Shown: positions 42,378 to 52,593, numbered from the stretch's first letter. The stretch is DNA of 64,000 nucleotides from Endozoicomonas sp. 4G (GCF_023822025.1 NZ_CP082909.1:5562001-5626000), one strand, 5' to 3'. Translations and numbers: made by a program. The notes: generated by a model not told the origin, from the sequence alone.

Positions 42378-43630
42378 CGTTCCAACTTCTCTCTGCGCCT
42401 GAGCAAAACGCTGGCACGAATGAGTTCCGGGTCATGGCTCAGTATGCCTTTCAGCGCCTCCAGGGAATCACGTGCTTCTTTGGTTCTGTTCTCATCCAGC
42501 TGTAAAAACAATTGATCCAGTTTTTCCCGAACCGATGTATTTCGGGAAGATGCATCCATCACCTCTTCAAGCAGATGCGCCGTGTCACGGCCAAACAGCG
42601 AATCCTGCAAGTTCTGCACGGGTTCATCCCCATGGATATCCACCACAAAAATTGCGGCATCTCTGGCATCCCCAAGCACCTGTGGGGAATGGGTAGTCAC
42701 CACAAACTGGCAGCCGGGGAAGGTACGTTCCAGCCCGGGCACTATATCCCGTTGCCAGCGGGGATGAAGGTGCAGTTCGATTTCATCAATCAGGATAATG
42801 CCTTCGCCGGTAAGAGGGCGCTCCAACGCCGGGTTTGCCAGGGCCAGGCGTCTGGCGAGATCTCCAACCAATCCCAACAAGCACTTTTCACCATCCGATA
42901 GCTGATTGATAACAATGGTTTTTCCTTCTTTTTCAGCCAGCAGGCGCGGAATGGGGTCTTCTCGATCTACGTGGAGTTCCGAAATTTCAGGCAAGAAGGC
43001 GCTGATCGCTGACCGAACGGCTTTAAGCTGGGTATCCTGATAATAAAAATTTTTCTGCTTTAGCTTCTGTTGGTTCTCCAAGTCTTCACGGTTTCGGAAC
43101 CACTCAAAGAAACTATTAAAACTGGACGCCTTGGTAAACGCATTATGAAACGCATCCAGCTGGTCATAATTTTTGCGAGTGGATTCCAGTCTGGTTTCCG
43201 TGACTGAACGGTTAGCCGGATAGTAAGCCACTAAAGGTAGAGGCGCGTCAGCGCCTATTTGCATCGCTGTTTGTAATGCTAAGGCCAGGCTGTTCAGCCC
43301 ATTAAATTCGCTGCTGCCCGAAGCAGGTCGGCCCGGCCTGTTTTTGAACAGGCGCCATTCGGACTTATTTCTGCCCTGAACCACTTCCAGTTTCACGCAG
43401 GCGCCATTCGCATCAAAATAAATATCTTGCTCATTGAGGCTAAGCCCCCTGCTGTTTTTGGACTTAATACGGGCAGGTAACCAGGAGAGCATGATAGCGA
43501 TAGCTTCCAGCAAACTGGTTTTACCTACTCCGTTGCGACCAATAAATATAAGGGTTCGGGCATCGGGAAGAGGCAGGTTCAGTGCCTGGAAGCCCCGAAA
43601 GTTATGTAGTTCTAAAGACTTGAGCTTCAT
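42374..43630 (-). CDS. AAA ATPase, PtuA-like (Septu-type)
   Basis: 418 aa. Walker A is FIGRNGVGKTSLLEA, a signature-like segment is INQLSDGEKCLLGL, Walker B is IILIDEIELHLHPRWQ, and the following VVTTHSPQVLGDA holds the switch residue. This is the RecF/OLD-like ATPase form used in Septu, retron Ec78-like and related systems. AGGAAA precedes the ATG. No reverse transcriptase or msr/msd RNA gene is directly upstream, so it looks like a stand-alone Septu pair instead of a retron. Confidence 0.85.
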   Translation of the reverse strand: MKLKSLELHNFRGFQALNLPLPDARTLIFIGRNGVGKTSLLEAIAIMLSWLPARIKSKNSRGLSLNEQDIYFDANGACVKLEVVQGRNKSEWRLFKNRPGRPASGSSEFNGLNSLALALQTAMQIGADAPLPLVAYYPANRSVTETRLESTRKNYDQLDAFHNAFTKASSFNSFFEWFRNREDLENQQKLKQKNFYYQDTQLKAVRSAISAFLPEISELHVDREDPIPRLLAEKEGKTIVINQLSDGEKCLLGLVGDLARRLALANPALERPLTGEGIILIDEIELHLHPRWQRDIVPGLERTFPGCQFVVTTHSPQVLGDARDAAIFVVDIHGDEPVQNLQDSLFGRDTAHLLEEVMDASSRNTSVREKLDQLFLQLDENRTKEARDSLEALKGILSHDPELIRASVLLRRREKLER

Positions 43631-43728
43631 CGTTTCCTGTCTTTGGCGTTCATAGATAAGCCTATGCGCTTCTTTCGTTCGAGAACTGAGAATAGCAGTT
43701 TTTGGGTTATCCGCTCAAAGCCCGTAAA

Positions 43729-44922
43729 TCAGGCAGCTTGATTCGAGGTCTCGCCTAACACTTCTATCAGATTGGTTCTTGATAATTCACCCTGAAACTC
43801 TCCGGTCTCATCGACAACAGGCAGTGGGTACTCCGTTTCCAGAGTGTCTGGAATAACACTTTCAAGAATGGCGTCCGGTGAAACCGCCTCCAGCTCTTCC
43901 ACCATCTCTTCGCCAAGGGCGTCGCTGGCGTGGGTCTGGGCCGCTTCCTCAAGGGTGTCCTGAAGCACGATGCCCTGGTAGCCCTGTTCATTGAAGTAGT
44001 AACCGTATCTTTTTGGCAGCTTTTTCATCTGCTCCAGTGCTTCACCAATGGTGTTGGCGGTGATGCGGTTAACCGGTGGTTGCATCACCGTTTCAACGGT
44101 CAGGGCTCTGGCTCGGTTAACGTCTTTAACGAAAGCCTCGACGTAATCCGTGGCAGGATTGAGCAAAATATCTTCCGGCTTACCCAGTTGTACCAGTTCG
44201 CCGTCTTTCAGAATGGCGATACGATCACCCAGACGTAGAGCTTCATCAAGATCGTGGGTGATGAAGACGATGGTTTTCTTGAGCTTTTCCTGAAGTTCGA
44301 TCAGCTGATCCTGCATTTCACTGCGAATCAGTGGGTCAAGGGCAGAAAAGGCTTCGTCCATCAGCAGGATTTCAGCGTTGGTGCAAAGCGCCCTGGCTAG
44401 CCCAACCCGCTGTTGCTGACCTCCTGAAAGCTGAGAAGGGAACTGCTTTTCATAGCCTTCCAGACCCACTGTTGCCAACCACTCCTGAGCTTTTTTCTGA
44501 CGTTCGGCCTTGCTGACCCCCTGCACCTTCAGACCATAACTGACGTTATCAATGACGGAGCGATGGGGTAAAAGGCCAAACCGCTGGAATACCATAGACA
44601 TCTTGTGTCGTCTGAACTGTTCCAGCTCTCTTTTACCCAGCTTCATGACATTAACACCATCGACAATAATATCGCCCTCGGTGGGGTCAATCAGTCGATT
44701 GAAGTGCCGGATCAGAGTGGATTTGCCCGAACCGGACAGGCCCATGATGACAAAGATCTCTCCCCGGTTAATGGTCAGGTTGATATCCTTGAGACCCAGG
44801 CCGTGATGAGTCTGTGCCAGTAACTCGTTCTTGCCCAGACCCGACTTAACTTGCCCTAAAACCCGTTCAGGCGTCTTGCCGAAAATCTTGTAGAGATTGC
44901 GCACGCAGATCAGCTCAGACAT
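43729..44922 (-). CDS. proV: Glycine betaine/proline ABC transporter, ATPase
   Basis: 397 aa, standard ProV size. Walker A GLSGSGKST, signature LSGGQQQRVGLARAL, Walker B ILLMDEAFSALDP, and the ProV-typical H-loop ITHDLDEALRLGD are all seen, followed by two CBS-like segments (TVETVMQPPVNRI; C-terminal EYPLPVVDETGEF) that sense ionic strength. ATG 44922 is chosen because the upstream extension lies in proW; the start overlaps the proW stop by 8 bases. Last gene of the proXWV operon. Confidence 0.95.
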   Translation of the reverse strand: MSELICVRNLYKIFGKTPERVLGQVKSGLGKNELLAQTHHGLGLKDINLTINRGEIFVIMGLSGSGKSTLIRHFNRLIDPTEGDIIVDGVNVMKLGKRELEQFRRHKMSMVFQRFGLLPHRSVIDNVSYGLKVQGVSKAERQKKAQEWLATVGLEGYEKQFPSQLSGGQQQRVGLARALCTNAEILLMDEAFSALDPLIRSEMQDQLIELQEKLKKTIVFITHDLDEALRLGDRIAILKDGELVQLGKPEDILLNPATDYVEAFVKDVNRARALTVETVMQPPVNRITANTIGEALEQMKKLPKRYGYYFNEQGYQGIVLQDTLEEAAQTHASDALGEEMVEELEAVSPDAILESVIPDTLETEYPLPVVDETGEFQGELSRTNLIEVLGETSNQAA

Positions 44923-45811
44923 GGGAACCCTCACGGTATTGTTGGCTTCGTTTTGCCCAGGCTTGTGAAACCCGGTCAAACATGATGGCAAGGGCAACAA
45001 TGGCCAGACCATTCAGGAGGCCCAAGGTGAAATACTGGTTGGTAATGGATTTGAGCACCGGTTGCCCCAGTCCTTTAACGCCGATCATGGAGGCGATAAC
45101 CACCATGGCCAGCGCCATCATAATGGTCTGGTTGATGCCCGCCATAATATTGGGCATGGCCAGCGGTAGTTGGACGCCTGTCAAGCGTTGCATCGGACTG
45201 GCACCAAACGCCGTGGCGGCTTCCAGGGCTTCTTTATCCACCAGACGAATGCCCAGATTCGTCAGGCGAATCACTGGCGGAATGGCATAAATAATAACGG
45301 CGATCAGACCCGGGATTTTGCCAATGCCCAGCAGCATCACCACCGGAATAAGATAGACAAAGGCAGGCATGGTCTGCATGACATCCAGTATCGGGGTGAC
45401 AATGTTCTGAACCCGGTCAGAGCGAGCCATCAGTATGCCGATGGGAATGCCCAGCAGGATGGCAAGCACCGTGCAGACGGTAATCATACTCAGGGTCCGC
45501 ATGGTATCTTCCCACATGCCAAAATAACCAATGGCCAGCAATGAAAGTGCTATGACTCCGGACAATTTCCAGGAACGGCTGGCGGCATAGGACAGACCGA
45601 CAAGCACTGCCAGAACCAGCCACCAGGGCGAATTCAGCAGTAACTGCTCAAATCCGGACAGGAAACTCAACAGAGGATCAAAGAACGCTTCTATTGAGTC
45701 GCCATAAGTACGTGAAAATTCCCGGTAAGCACCATCCAGGGTTTTTCTGATCGAAATAAGGTCACTGCGGTCCATTTCCGGAAACTCAGTCAACCAGGAT
45801 TTTTCAGACAT
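44915..45811 (-). CDS. proW: Glycine betaine/proline ABC transporter, permease
   Basis: 298 aa with a soluble N-terminal tail (about 60 residues) and about six membrane helices. The EAA-type cytoplasmic loop reads EAATAFGASPMQRLTGVQLPLAMPNIMAG. It lies 12 bases after proX and overlaps proV, so the three genes are one operon. Confidence 0.95.
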   Translation of the reverse strand: MSEKSWLTEFPEMDRSDLISIRKTLDGAYREFSRTYGDSIEAFFDPLLSFLSGFEQLLLNSPWWLVLAVLVGLSYAASRSWKLSGVIALSLLAIGYFGMWEDTMRTLSMITVCTVLAILLGIPIGILMARSDRVQNIVTPILDVMQTMPAFVYLIPVVMLLGIGKIPGLIAVIIYAIPPVIRLTNLGIRLVDKEALEAATAFGASPMQRLTGVQLPLAMPNIMAGINQTIMMALAMVVIASMIGVKGLGQPVLKSITNQYFTLGLLNGLAIVALAIMFDRVSQAWAKRSQQYREGSHV

Positions 45812-45823
45812 AATGGATTTTCC

Positions 45824-46831
45824 TTAGAGGCTGGACAGCGCCTCCTTCACTTTATCGGCCACGGGGTCTGAAACCCATGACTGCCAGATGTGTGGGTAAT
45901 GTTTCAGGAAATGCTCCATGGCTATTTCACCGTCCGCCTGGTTGTCTTCCATCCAGGCCAGCAGCTTGTTCATATCAGCATTGGTGAAGGCGCGTTTACC
46001 AACGTACCCAAAAGCATCAGGAGACTGGCTGGCGAAAGACTCGGTGGTAACTGAGTGAACGGCTGAAGGTGGATACATTGTCACCTTTGGGGATTCGCAG
46101 TCAGGCTTACTGGTGCAGGTCATGTATTCGTCTTTATCAACGCCACTGCCAAAGTCAACTTTGACCATTTCATATTTGCCAAGAATGGCGGTGGGTGCCC
46201 AATAGTAACCGAACCAGGCGTCATTACGTTCGTAGGCTTTTGCCAGCGAGCCGGACAGGCCTGCCCCTGAGCCGGGATCGATCAGTTCAAAACCTTTGTC
46301 TTCCAGATTCAGCGCACGAAACAGGTTGCTGGCGGTAATCTGGCAGGTCCAGCCCGCCGGGCAGCCATAAAAAGCACTTAACCTGGCGTCTTCCGGGTGC
46401 TCGAATAATGCAGCTTTTTTGATAATGCCATCGATAGTGGCCAGGGATGGGTCCTTATCCACCAGATATTTGGGAACCCAGAAACCCTCTTCGCCACCAT
46501 CAGACAGTGAGACACCGGCGAGGCGCAAACGTTGTTCTGATATTCCCTGATCCAGAACATCTTTAACACTGTTGCTCCATAACTCAGGGGCAATATCGGG
46601 TTCACCTTTTTCAACCATGGAGGTGCTGGTGGGCACAGTATCGCCGGGCACCAGCTCGGCATCGCAGCCAAAGCCATGGGTGAGAATGAACTGGTCAACA
46701 TGGGCCATCAGCGAGGCTGAGTTCCAGTTCATGTCGGCGATGGTGACTTTTCCACAGGAAGGGGCAGAGAGGGCGGTTCCGGATAACGAAAGGAGTGCAG
46801 CAGCACCCAGGGTTTTGACAGCTTTTTGCAT
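45824..46831 (-). CDS. proX: Glycine betaine-binding periplasmic protein
   Basis: 335 aa with a signal peptide cleaved after ALSA. The mature domain is of the OpuAC/ProX type (VTIADMNWNSASLMAHVDQFIL, ELWSNSVKD, WFGYYWAPTAILGKY). Trp and Tyr residues that build the aromatic cage for quaternary ammonium ligands occur in these motifs (NWNSA, ELWSN, GYYWAP). An ABC substrate protein placed first in the operon is normal. It is divergent from the BCCT gene. Confidence 0.94.
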   Translation of the reverse strand: MQKAVKTLGAAALLSLSGTALSAPSCGKVTIADMNWNSASLMAHVDQFILTHGFGCDAELVPGDTVPTSTSMVEKGEPDIAPELWSNSVKDVLDQGISEQRLRLAGVSLSDGGEEGFWVPKYLVDKDPSLATIDGIIKKAALFEHPEDARLSAFYGCPAGWTCQITASNLFRALNLEDKGFELIDPGSGAGLSGSLAKAYERNDAWFGYYWAPTAILGKYEMVKVDFGSGVDKDEYMTCTSKPDCESPKVTMYPPSAVHSVTTESFASQSPDAFGYVGKRAFTNADMNKLLAWMEDNQADGEIAMEHFLKHYPHIWQSWVSDPVADKVKEALSSL

Positions 46832-47199
46832 TGAGTTGCACCTGTAATTGTTATTGTCGGCTGCTTTTATAACCAGAGGTTTTTATAAAAATCGGATATA
46901 TAGATTACCTTTCTAACGATAAGAGTTCAAAGTGAGTTCCTCTCAGAAAGCCAGCGCACCGACCTCCAGAAGCGAAATAGCATCAAAGAAACAAACACAG
47001 TTTGACCACTAAGCATTAGATCGGTAGGCTTTTTTTCTGCTAATTCACCTGAAATTGTCTATCATCGGTTTCAAGGAACCTGGCCCTCTGAAGGGCGGGG
47101 TATCCTGTTGAGGTAAAACGATGATCTTGAATCCTTCCTTCAAACCACTTCAGTCAGACAATGTATTGATTGTACTGACTTCGGGAGCTTCCCATCTTT
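46832..47199. promoter_or_regulatory. Divergent promoter region of proXWV and BCCT gene
   Basis: A 368-base spacer with no gene. Just before the BCCT start, GTCAGaCAAT-N6-ATTGtaCTGAC (47153-47179) forms an interrupted inverted repeat that could be an operator for an osmotic or choline regulator. CCACTAAGC near 47009 and a T-run (GGCTTTTTTTC) follow in the middle. No betI-like regulator gene is in the window. Confidence 0.4.
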
Positions 47200-49161
47200 A
47201 TGTCTGACCCCTCCGAATCACGTCACAATCTTAATTTGCCGGTCTTTGTTGGCGCATCCAGTATCATACTTCTGGTTGTCGCCTTTACAGCCCTGTTCCC
47301 CAAGCAGGCCGAGCTTTATTCCACTGTCCTGCAAACCGCCATAATGACCAATGCCAGTTGGTTTTATGTGGCGGCAGTTGCCGTTATCCTTATTGGCGTC
47401 GTTGTTGTCGGCCTCTCCCGTTATGGCGATATCAAGTTAGGCCCTGACCATTCTGAGCCAGATTTCAGCTTTGCTTCCTGGTTTGCCATGCTGTTTTCAG
47501 CCGGAATGGGGATTGGCCTGATGTTCTTTGGCGTGGCGGAACCCGTCAAGCACTTCCTCTCACCGCCCGTGGGTGATCCGGCCTCCATTGAATCCGCACG
47601 GGAAGCCATGCGCATTACCTTTTTCCACTGGGGGTTTCATGCCTGGGCCATCTACGCCATTGTCGCCCTGATACTGGCATTCTTTGGTTATCGTCATGGC
47701 CTGCCTTTAACCCTGCGTTCAGCCCTTTACCCGATAGTGGGTGATCGTATTCACGGTGCGATTGGGCATGTTATTGATGTCTTTGCCATTCTGGGTACGA
47801 CTTTTGGTGTGGCGACAGCACTGGGTTACGGTGTGCTCCAGGTCAACTCGGGCCTGAATTACCTGTTTGATATTGATGTCAGCACCTATGTTCAGGTGAT
47901 TCTGATCGTAGTGATTACCGCCCTGGCCACGCTTTCTGTCGCTTCAGGGCTTGATAAAGGCATTCGTCGTCTATCTGAGATTAATCTGCTGTTGGCACTG
48001 CTGCTGATGGCCATGGTCATTATCCTCGGGCCGACCACTTTGCTGTTGCAGTTGCTGGTGCAGAATATTGGTAGTTATCTGTCCGATATTGTCGACAAAA
48101 CGTTCAACCTGTACGCCTACGAACCCACCGACTGGCTGGGCGGCTGGACTCTGTTTTACTGGGCATGGTGGTTGTCCTGGTCACCTTTTGTCGGCATGTT
48201 CATTGCCCGTATCTCCAGGGGCAGAACCATTCGCGAGTTTATCTCTGGCGTGCTGTTTGTCCCAGCCGGTCTGACCTTTATCTGGATGACGGTATTCGGC
48301 AATACATCTATCGATCTGATTATGAACCACGGCGCCACCGATCTGGCTGACATTGTTCAGGTCGATGTCTCTCTGGCGCTCTTCAAGTTCCTGGAATACT
48401 TCCCGGCTACCGAAATTCTGTCTGGAATCGCTATCATCATGGTGGTGGTGTTCTTTGTCACCTCTTCTGATTCCAGTGCCATGGTGATTGATATGCTGGC
48501 TTCCAGCGGGGAAGGCAAAACTCCGGTCTGGCAACGTGTGTTCTGGTCTTCATTGATTGGTCTGGTGGCTCTGGTGCTGATGCTGGCCGGTGGACTCAAG
48601 GCGCTCCAGACCGCCACGATTGCCACGGCTCTCCCCTTCTCAATCGTATTGCTGGTGTCCGGCTATGGATTATTAAAAGCACTGGCACTGGATGCCGCCA
48701 AGAAAGAGAGCCTGACCCAAACCACACTGGCCCCGAGTCATGCCAATGTGTCCATTCCATGGCAAACCCGGTTGCAGAATATTACCCATTTCCCTGAGCG
48801 CAAAAGTGTCAGGGTTTTCATGAGAAGTGTGGTGCTGCCCGCCATGAAATCCCTGTCCAGGGAGCTGGAAGAGCAGGGTGTGGAAACCGACATCAACTTT
48901 GACCGGGACAAAGGCATTGTCTCGCTGAATGCTTTCCATGGTGAAGAGCAGGATTTTCTCTACAAGGTCAGTCCACGTTCATACGTGCAACCCAGCTTTG
49001 TTATTGATGACGAAGAAGAAAGCAAATATTACCGGGCAGAAGTCTTCTTGAGAGAGGGTGGCCAGGACTACGACATCATGGGTTGGACTAAAGAGCAGGT
49101 GATTGGCGATATTATTGATCAGTATGAGAAACACATGCATTTTCTGCATATGGTTCGTTGA
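47200..49161 (+). CDS. BCCT-family betaine/choline transporter
   Basis: 653 aa with about 12 membrane helices, then a long cytoplasmic C-terminal tail (from about residue 505) as in the osmosensing BetT/BetS subgroup. Family hallmarks are GMGIGLMFFGVAEP (conserved Gly-Met-Gly-Ile-Gly), FFHWGFHAWAIYA, and the substrate helix FYWAWWLSWSPFVGMFIARISRGRT. It takes up choline or glycine betaine with H+ or Na+. Substrate is not decided by these motifs. It lies divergent from proXWV, forming an osmoprotection block. Confidence 0.93.
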   Translation: MSDPSESRHNLNLPVFVGASSIILLVVAFTALFPKQAELYSTVLQTAIMTNASWFYVAAVAVILIGVVVVGLSRYGDIKLGPDHSEPDFSFASWFAMLFSAGMGIGLMFFGVAEPVKHFLSPPVGDPASIESAREAMRITFFHWGFHAWAIYAIVALILAFFGYRHGLPLTLRSALYPIVGDRIHGAIGHVIDVFAILGTTFGVATALGYGVLQVNSGLNYLFDIDVSTYVQVILIVVITALATLSVASGLDKGIRRLSEINLLLALLLMAMVIILGPTTLLLQLLVQNIGSYLSDIVDKTFNLYAYEPTDWLGGWTLFYWAWWLSWSPFVGMFIARISRGRTIREFISGVLFVPAGLTFIWMTVFGNTSIDLIMNHGATDLADIVQVDVSLALFKFLEYFPATEILSGIAIIMVVVFFVTSSDSSAMVIDMLASSGEGKTPVWQRVFWSSLIGLVALVLMLAGGLKALQTATIATALPFSIVLLVSGYGLLKALALDAAKKESLTQTTLAPSHANVSIPWQTRLQNITHFPERKSVRVFMRSVVLPAMKSLSRELEEQGVETDINFDRDKGIVSLNAFHGEEQDFLYKVSPRSYVQPSFVIDDEEESKYYRAEVFLREGGQDYDIMGWTKEQVIGDIIDQYEKHMHFLHMVR

Positions 49162-49170
49162 GTGATATCG

Positions 49171-49198
49171 TTGGCCAGCAGCTCCCGTTGCTGGCCAA
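49171..49198 (+). terminator. Hairpin after BCCT gene
   Basis: A perfect 10-bp stem, TTGGCCAGCA / TGCTGGCCAA with 8-base loop, starts 9 bases after the stop. There is no U-tract behind it, but position and strength suggest a terminator or 3' stabiliser. Confidence 0.6.
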
Positions 49199-49281
49199 GC
49201 CATTGGGCTCAATCCCACCCCCGCCAACAACTTGCATCCCCCTCTTCAACTGCTATTCTCAAACCTCAAACAAAAAACCAC

Positions 49282-50069
49282 TAGCCCGGATATTTCATAA
49301 ATGAGCAGCAGACTTTGATTCAGGTGGTTCATTCTACCCACCACACCAGTCGGCTGCTTAAAAACTCATTGATTTTGCCTTTATTGGCAGTCTAAGTCTC
49401 TGAATCGGTTGTTTTGTGGCCAATTACCCAATTTTAAGCCGAGCAACCTCCCCAAAGGACCCAGCTCTGGTTTCTCACCCAATCTTGATAGCAGGAAATA
49501 GACTTACCCTGGCTTGAGCGATGGCTTTGAATAAAAGAATTCTGTCACATGCTGTAAAAGCCCCTTGAATGGACAGCTGCGGGGTAGATGCAATTTGATC
49601 CGGTCTTTGTAGCTTCATCCAACAATTCTTTGGCTTTAGGGCGCAAGGCTGTCTTGTGACCGGCTCCTTATACCCAGCACATAATCGGAATGGGGATCAT
49701 CCTGAACAACCCTCATCAGTTCTGGCTGGGAAAAGTGACTGTCCCCTCGCACCAGCAGATGAGTTTTTGGCCATTTTTTTCGGAGCAGTCCAATGATACG
49801 TTTGAGAATGGCTGCATTTTCCTTACCGGTTGGTGTTTTTCCCGGGCGTAAGATAGCTGTGATCAGCTTGCCGCTAATTCCCTCAAAAACCAGCAGAGGC
49901 AGATAGCAATAATCATTGTACTTGGCATTGAACAGGTTCATCTGCTGACTGCCGTGGGTGATCGTTGGCGTGTATGAATTCTGTCTCTGTCAGGTAAAAT
50001 GGCAGGCCATTCTCGTTCAGGCTTCCTGTGAGTGCCAGCGTATTTTGCTGACACTCGATTTATGAAATC
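49282..50069. mobile_element. Internally deleted IS1380-type element
   Basis: The outer ends match as inverted repeats: GATATTTCATAAATG near 49289-49303 and GATTTATGAAATC at 50057-50069. They enclose only about 790 bases, whereas IS1380 elements are about 1.6-1.7 kb. The interior holds a transposase fragment and non-coding remains. The right end touches the stop codon of the GH92 gene at 50068. Confidence 0.6.
49636..49989 (-). pseudogene. IS1380-family transposase fragment
   Basis: 118 codons of a DDE transposase: Y-TPTITHGSQQMNLFNAKYNDYCY.., LPLLVFEG, TPTGKENAAILKRII, and LLVRGDSHFSQPELM, which matches the IS1380 catalytic-core pattern (conserved Asp in RGDSHF). The frame has a stop upstream (49990-49992) and ends early after SQDSLAP. 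The element is therefore inactive. Confidence 0.75.
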
Positions 50070-52506
50070 AAGACTCAGAAAGGCCTGATGGTGGTACGGA
50101 GTCAGGAGCAGAAGCCCAGTTCTTATTGGGTTCGTTATACATCACGAACTTCAGCTCACCACCGTTCATGATTTCCTCATGGCTGATCCAGGAACGATCC
50201 AGTACTTCACCATTGAGTGTTGCAGATTGAATGTAGATATTCTCATCCGAAACATTTTCAGCGATGACGGTAAAGGACTTGTTGTCTGGCAGGTTCAGGG
50301 TCAGTTCAGGGAAGATGGGTTTACCAATGGCATAAACACTGTTTGCAGGGTTAACCGGGTAGAAGCCCATGGCTGAAAAAACATACCAGGCAGATGTCTG
50401 ACCGTAGTCGTCATTACCGCAAATACCTTCCGGGGTATCGTCGTAGCAGACATTGATGACTTCATTGAGCCATTTCTGGGTTTTCCAGGGTGACTGAACA
50501 TAGTTGAACAAATAAGGTACGTGCATATCAGGCTCGTTACCCTGTACGTACTGCCCTACCATTCCAGTACTGAAAATAGGCAGGTGATCCTTATTTTTGG
50601 GCTCGGTTCCAAACATCAGGTCCAGACGCTTTTCCATAACATCGGGGCCGCCCAGCTTGTTGATAAGGCCATCAATATTATGGGGAACCGACGCAAAGTA
50701 GTGCCAGCCATTACTTTCACTGAAGCCAATAGAGCCAGAATCCTGATCACTGTCATCCCGGTGGTATTGCTCAGGGTTGAAATCTGGAATGAAGGAGCCA
50801 TCTGCCAGTTTGGGCACAAACCAGCCGCCGGGGATATCAATCAGGTTGCCGTGCTCATCTTTGTGCTGAACGACGACATTATCGTCGAACTGGTTTTTCC
50901 AGTTGTCTGCACGATTAAAAAATTCGTCAACCTCAGACTCATCCTTGCCGAGTCGTTTAGCGATGACGGCAACACTCCAGTCATCGTAAGCATACTCCAG
51001 CGTTTTCGATGCAGCCCAGTCATCGGTATCCGATTCACCTTTTGTTATGCCGTAGTGCACATAACCATCGTTGATGTACTGAGTCATACCCGGTATGGAC
51101 TCATTTCTGGCGGTATCTGCCATAGCCTGATAAGCCCGTTCACGATCAAAATCACCAATATCTTTGATGATGGCATCAGCAATTACCGGCAAGGCGTGAT
51201 ACCCCTGCATCATATTGGTTTCGTTCCCTTTTAATGACCAAACAGGCAGTAGGCCGGTTTCGTCGTAATGAGCCAACATGGACTTCACCATGTCGTCTAC
51301 ACGCTCTGGCTCCAGAATGGTGTAGAGTGGATGGGCAGCTCGATAGGTATCCCATAGAGAGAAAGTGTCGTAGCGATCAAACTCTTCTGCTTTTTGAGTC
51401 TGATGGTCAGCACCTTTGTACTGCCCATCAATATCTGAATGCAGGGTCGGACCTAAAAGTGAATGATAGATTGCGGTGTAAAAAATACGTTTTTCGTCGT
51501 TGAAGCGTTCATCTTCAGTAGGAATCTCAACTTTTTCCAGTTCTTTTTCCCAAAGCACGGTTGCACGCTTATGGGCACCCTCAAAGTCCAGATCTTGAGC
51601 TTCGGCTGCCAGGTTTTTATAGGCACCGTCAATGCTGACGGAAGACATGGCAACTTTAACTTCAATTTCGGTTTTTGCTGCCGTGGTCTCAAACTCAAGA
51701 TAAGCCCGTGTATAGTCTTTTTTAACCTGATTTCCTGGGATTTCAGTACCGTCTTCACCGTATGAGTAAGCAAACAGACGGTGAGCCTTGAAGGGTTTGG
51801 AAAACTTGATAACAAAGTATTCACGCTGGTCTGCAGCCCAGCCCTCAGACATTCGATAGCCTTCCAGGGTCTGGTGATCCACAACCCGAATCATGGTTTC
51901 GGTCGGCAGATCCCAGTTCATGGTATGGCCCGGATCTATGACGATTTCGGAGCGGTCATCGGTCGGGAAAGTGTATCGGTGGAAGCCGACACGCTCTGTA
52001 CTTGTCAGCTCGGCATTGATCTCGTAATCCTTGAGCATGACCTGATAGTATCCGGCAGTGGCCGTTTCATTTTCATGGTCAAATTCTGACGCTTCCTTAT
52101 TACCTCTCAACAGGTCAGAGCGGCTGTTGACCGGCATGACCCGCAGGTCATACATATCTCCCGCACCGGTGCCGGAAAGGTGAGTATGGGAAAAGCCAAT
52201 CATTTGCTGCAGATCGTCGTAATAGAAATAGCCGCTAATGTAGTCCCAGCCACTGACGCCATTGTCAGGGCTGAGCTGGATCATGCCATGAGGCACAGTA
52301 GCTCCCGGATAAGTGTTGCCCAGTCCGCCGGTGCCGATGGTGGTATCGACATATTGAGTCAGAGAGGTTTCAGGAGGGGCGTTGATGACGGTGCTTTCGT
52401 CATCACTGGAATCACAGCCAGCTAGCGTCCCAAGAACGGCAGCAATCGATACGGCCAACAAAGACTTTCTTAGCAAAGATTTTCTTAACAAAGCTTTTCT
52501 TAGCAT
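50068..52506 (-). CDS. GH92 family alpha-mannosidase, lipoprotein (A)
   Basis: 812 aa from ATG 52506. Lipobox LAGC after a Lys/Arg-rich leader marks an outer-membrane or surface lipoprotein. GH92 features are the N-terminal YVDTTIGTGG..NTYPGATVPHGMIQLSPD, GFSHTHLSGTG, a W-x(n)-RAAHPL segment, GNEPDMHVPYLFNY, and the catalytic-aspartate motif GNDDYGQTSAWYVFSAMGFYPVNP. GH92 enzymes are Ca-dependent exo-acting alpha-mannosidases (mostly alpha-1,2/1,3) that trim high-mannose N-glycans. The last residues (SGLSES) run into an IS end, so the natural C terminus may be altered; the catalytic domain is complete. Confidence 0.92.
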   Translation of the reverse strand: MLRKALLRKSLLRKSLLAVSIAAVLGTLAGCDSSDDESTVINAPPETSLTQYVDTTIGTGGLGNTYPGATVPHGMIQLSPDNGVSGWDYISGYFYYDDLQQMIGFSHTHLSGTGAGDMYDLRVMPVNSRSDLLRGNKEASEFDHENETATAGYYQVMLKDYEINAELTSTERVGFHRYTFPTDDRSEIVIDPGHTMNWDLPTETMIRVVDHQTLEGYRMSEGWAADQREYFVIKFSKPFKAHRLFAYSYGEDGTEIPGNQVKKDYTRAYLEFETTAAKTEIEVKVAMSSVSIDGAYKNLAAEAQDLDFEGAHKRATVLWEKELEKVEIPTEDERFNDEKRIFYTAIYHSLLGPTLHSDIDGQYKGADHQTQKAEEFDRYDTFSLWDTYRAAHPLYTILEPERVDDMVKSMLAHYDETGLLPVWSLKGNETNMMQGYHALPVIADAIIKDIGDFDRERAYQAMADTARNESIPGMTQYINDGYVHYGITKGESDTDDWAASKTLEYAYDDWSVAVIAKRLGKDESEVDEFFNRADNWKNQFDDNVVVQHKDEHGNLIDIPGGWFVPKLADGSFIPDFNPEQYHRDDSDQDSGSIGFSESNGWHYFASVPHNIDGLINKLGGPDVMEKRLDLMFGTEPKNKDHLPIFSTGMVGQYVQGNEPDMHVPYLFNYVQSPWKTQKWLNEVINVCYDDTPEGICGNDDYGQTSAWYVFSAMGFYPVNPANSVYAIGKPIFPELTLNLPDNKSFTVIAENVSDENIYIQSATLNGEVLDRSWISHEEIMNGGELKFVMYNEPNKNWASAPDSVPPSGLSES

Positions 52507-52593
52507 TGTATTGTGTACCTTTTCTTTTTGAGGGTGTGCCATCATGGAACCTGCCATAAGTCCGACAGGCTCCAGGGTGTGGTGCTGATCGTA

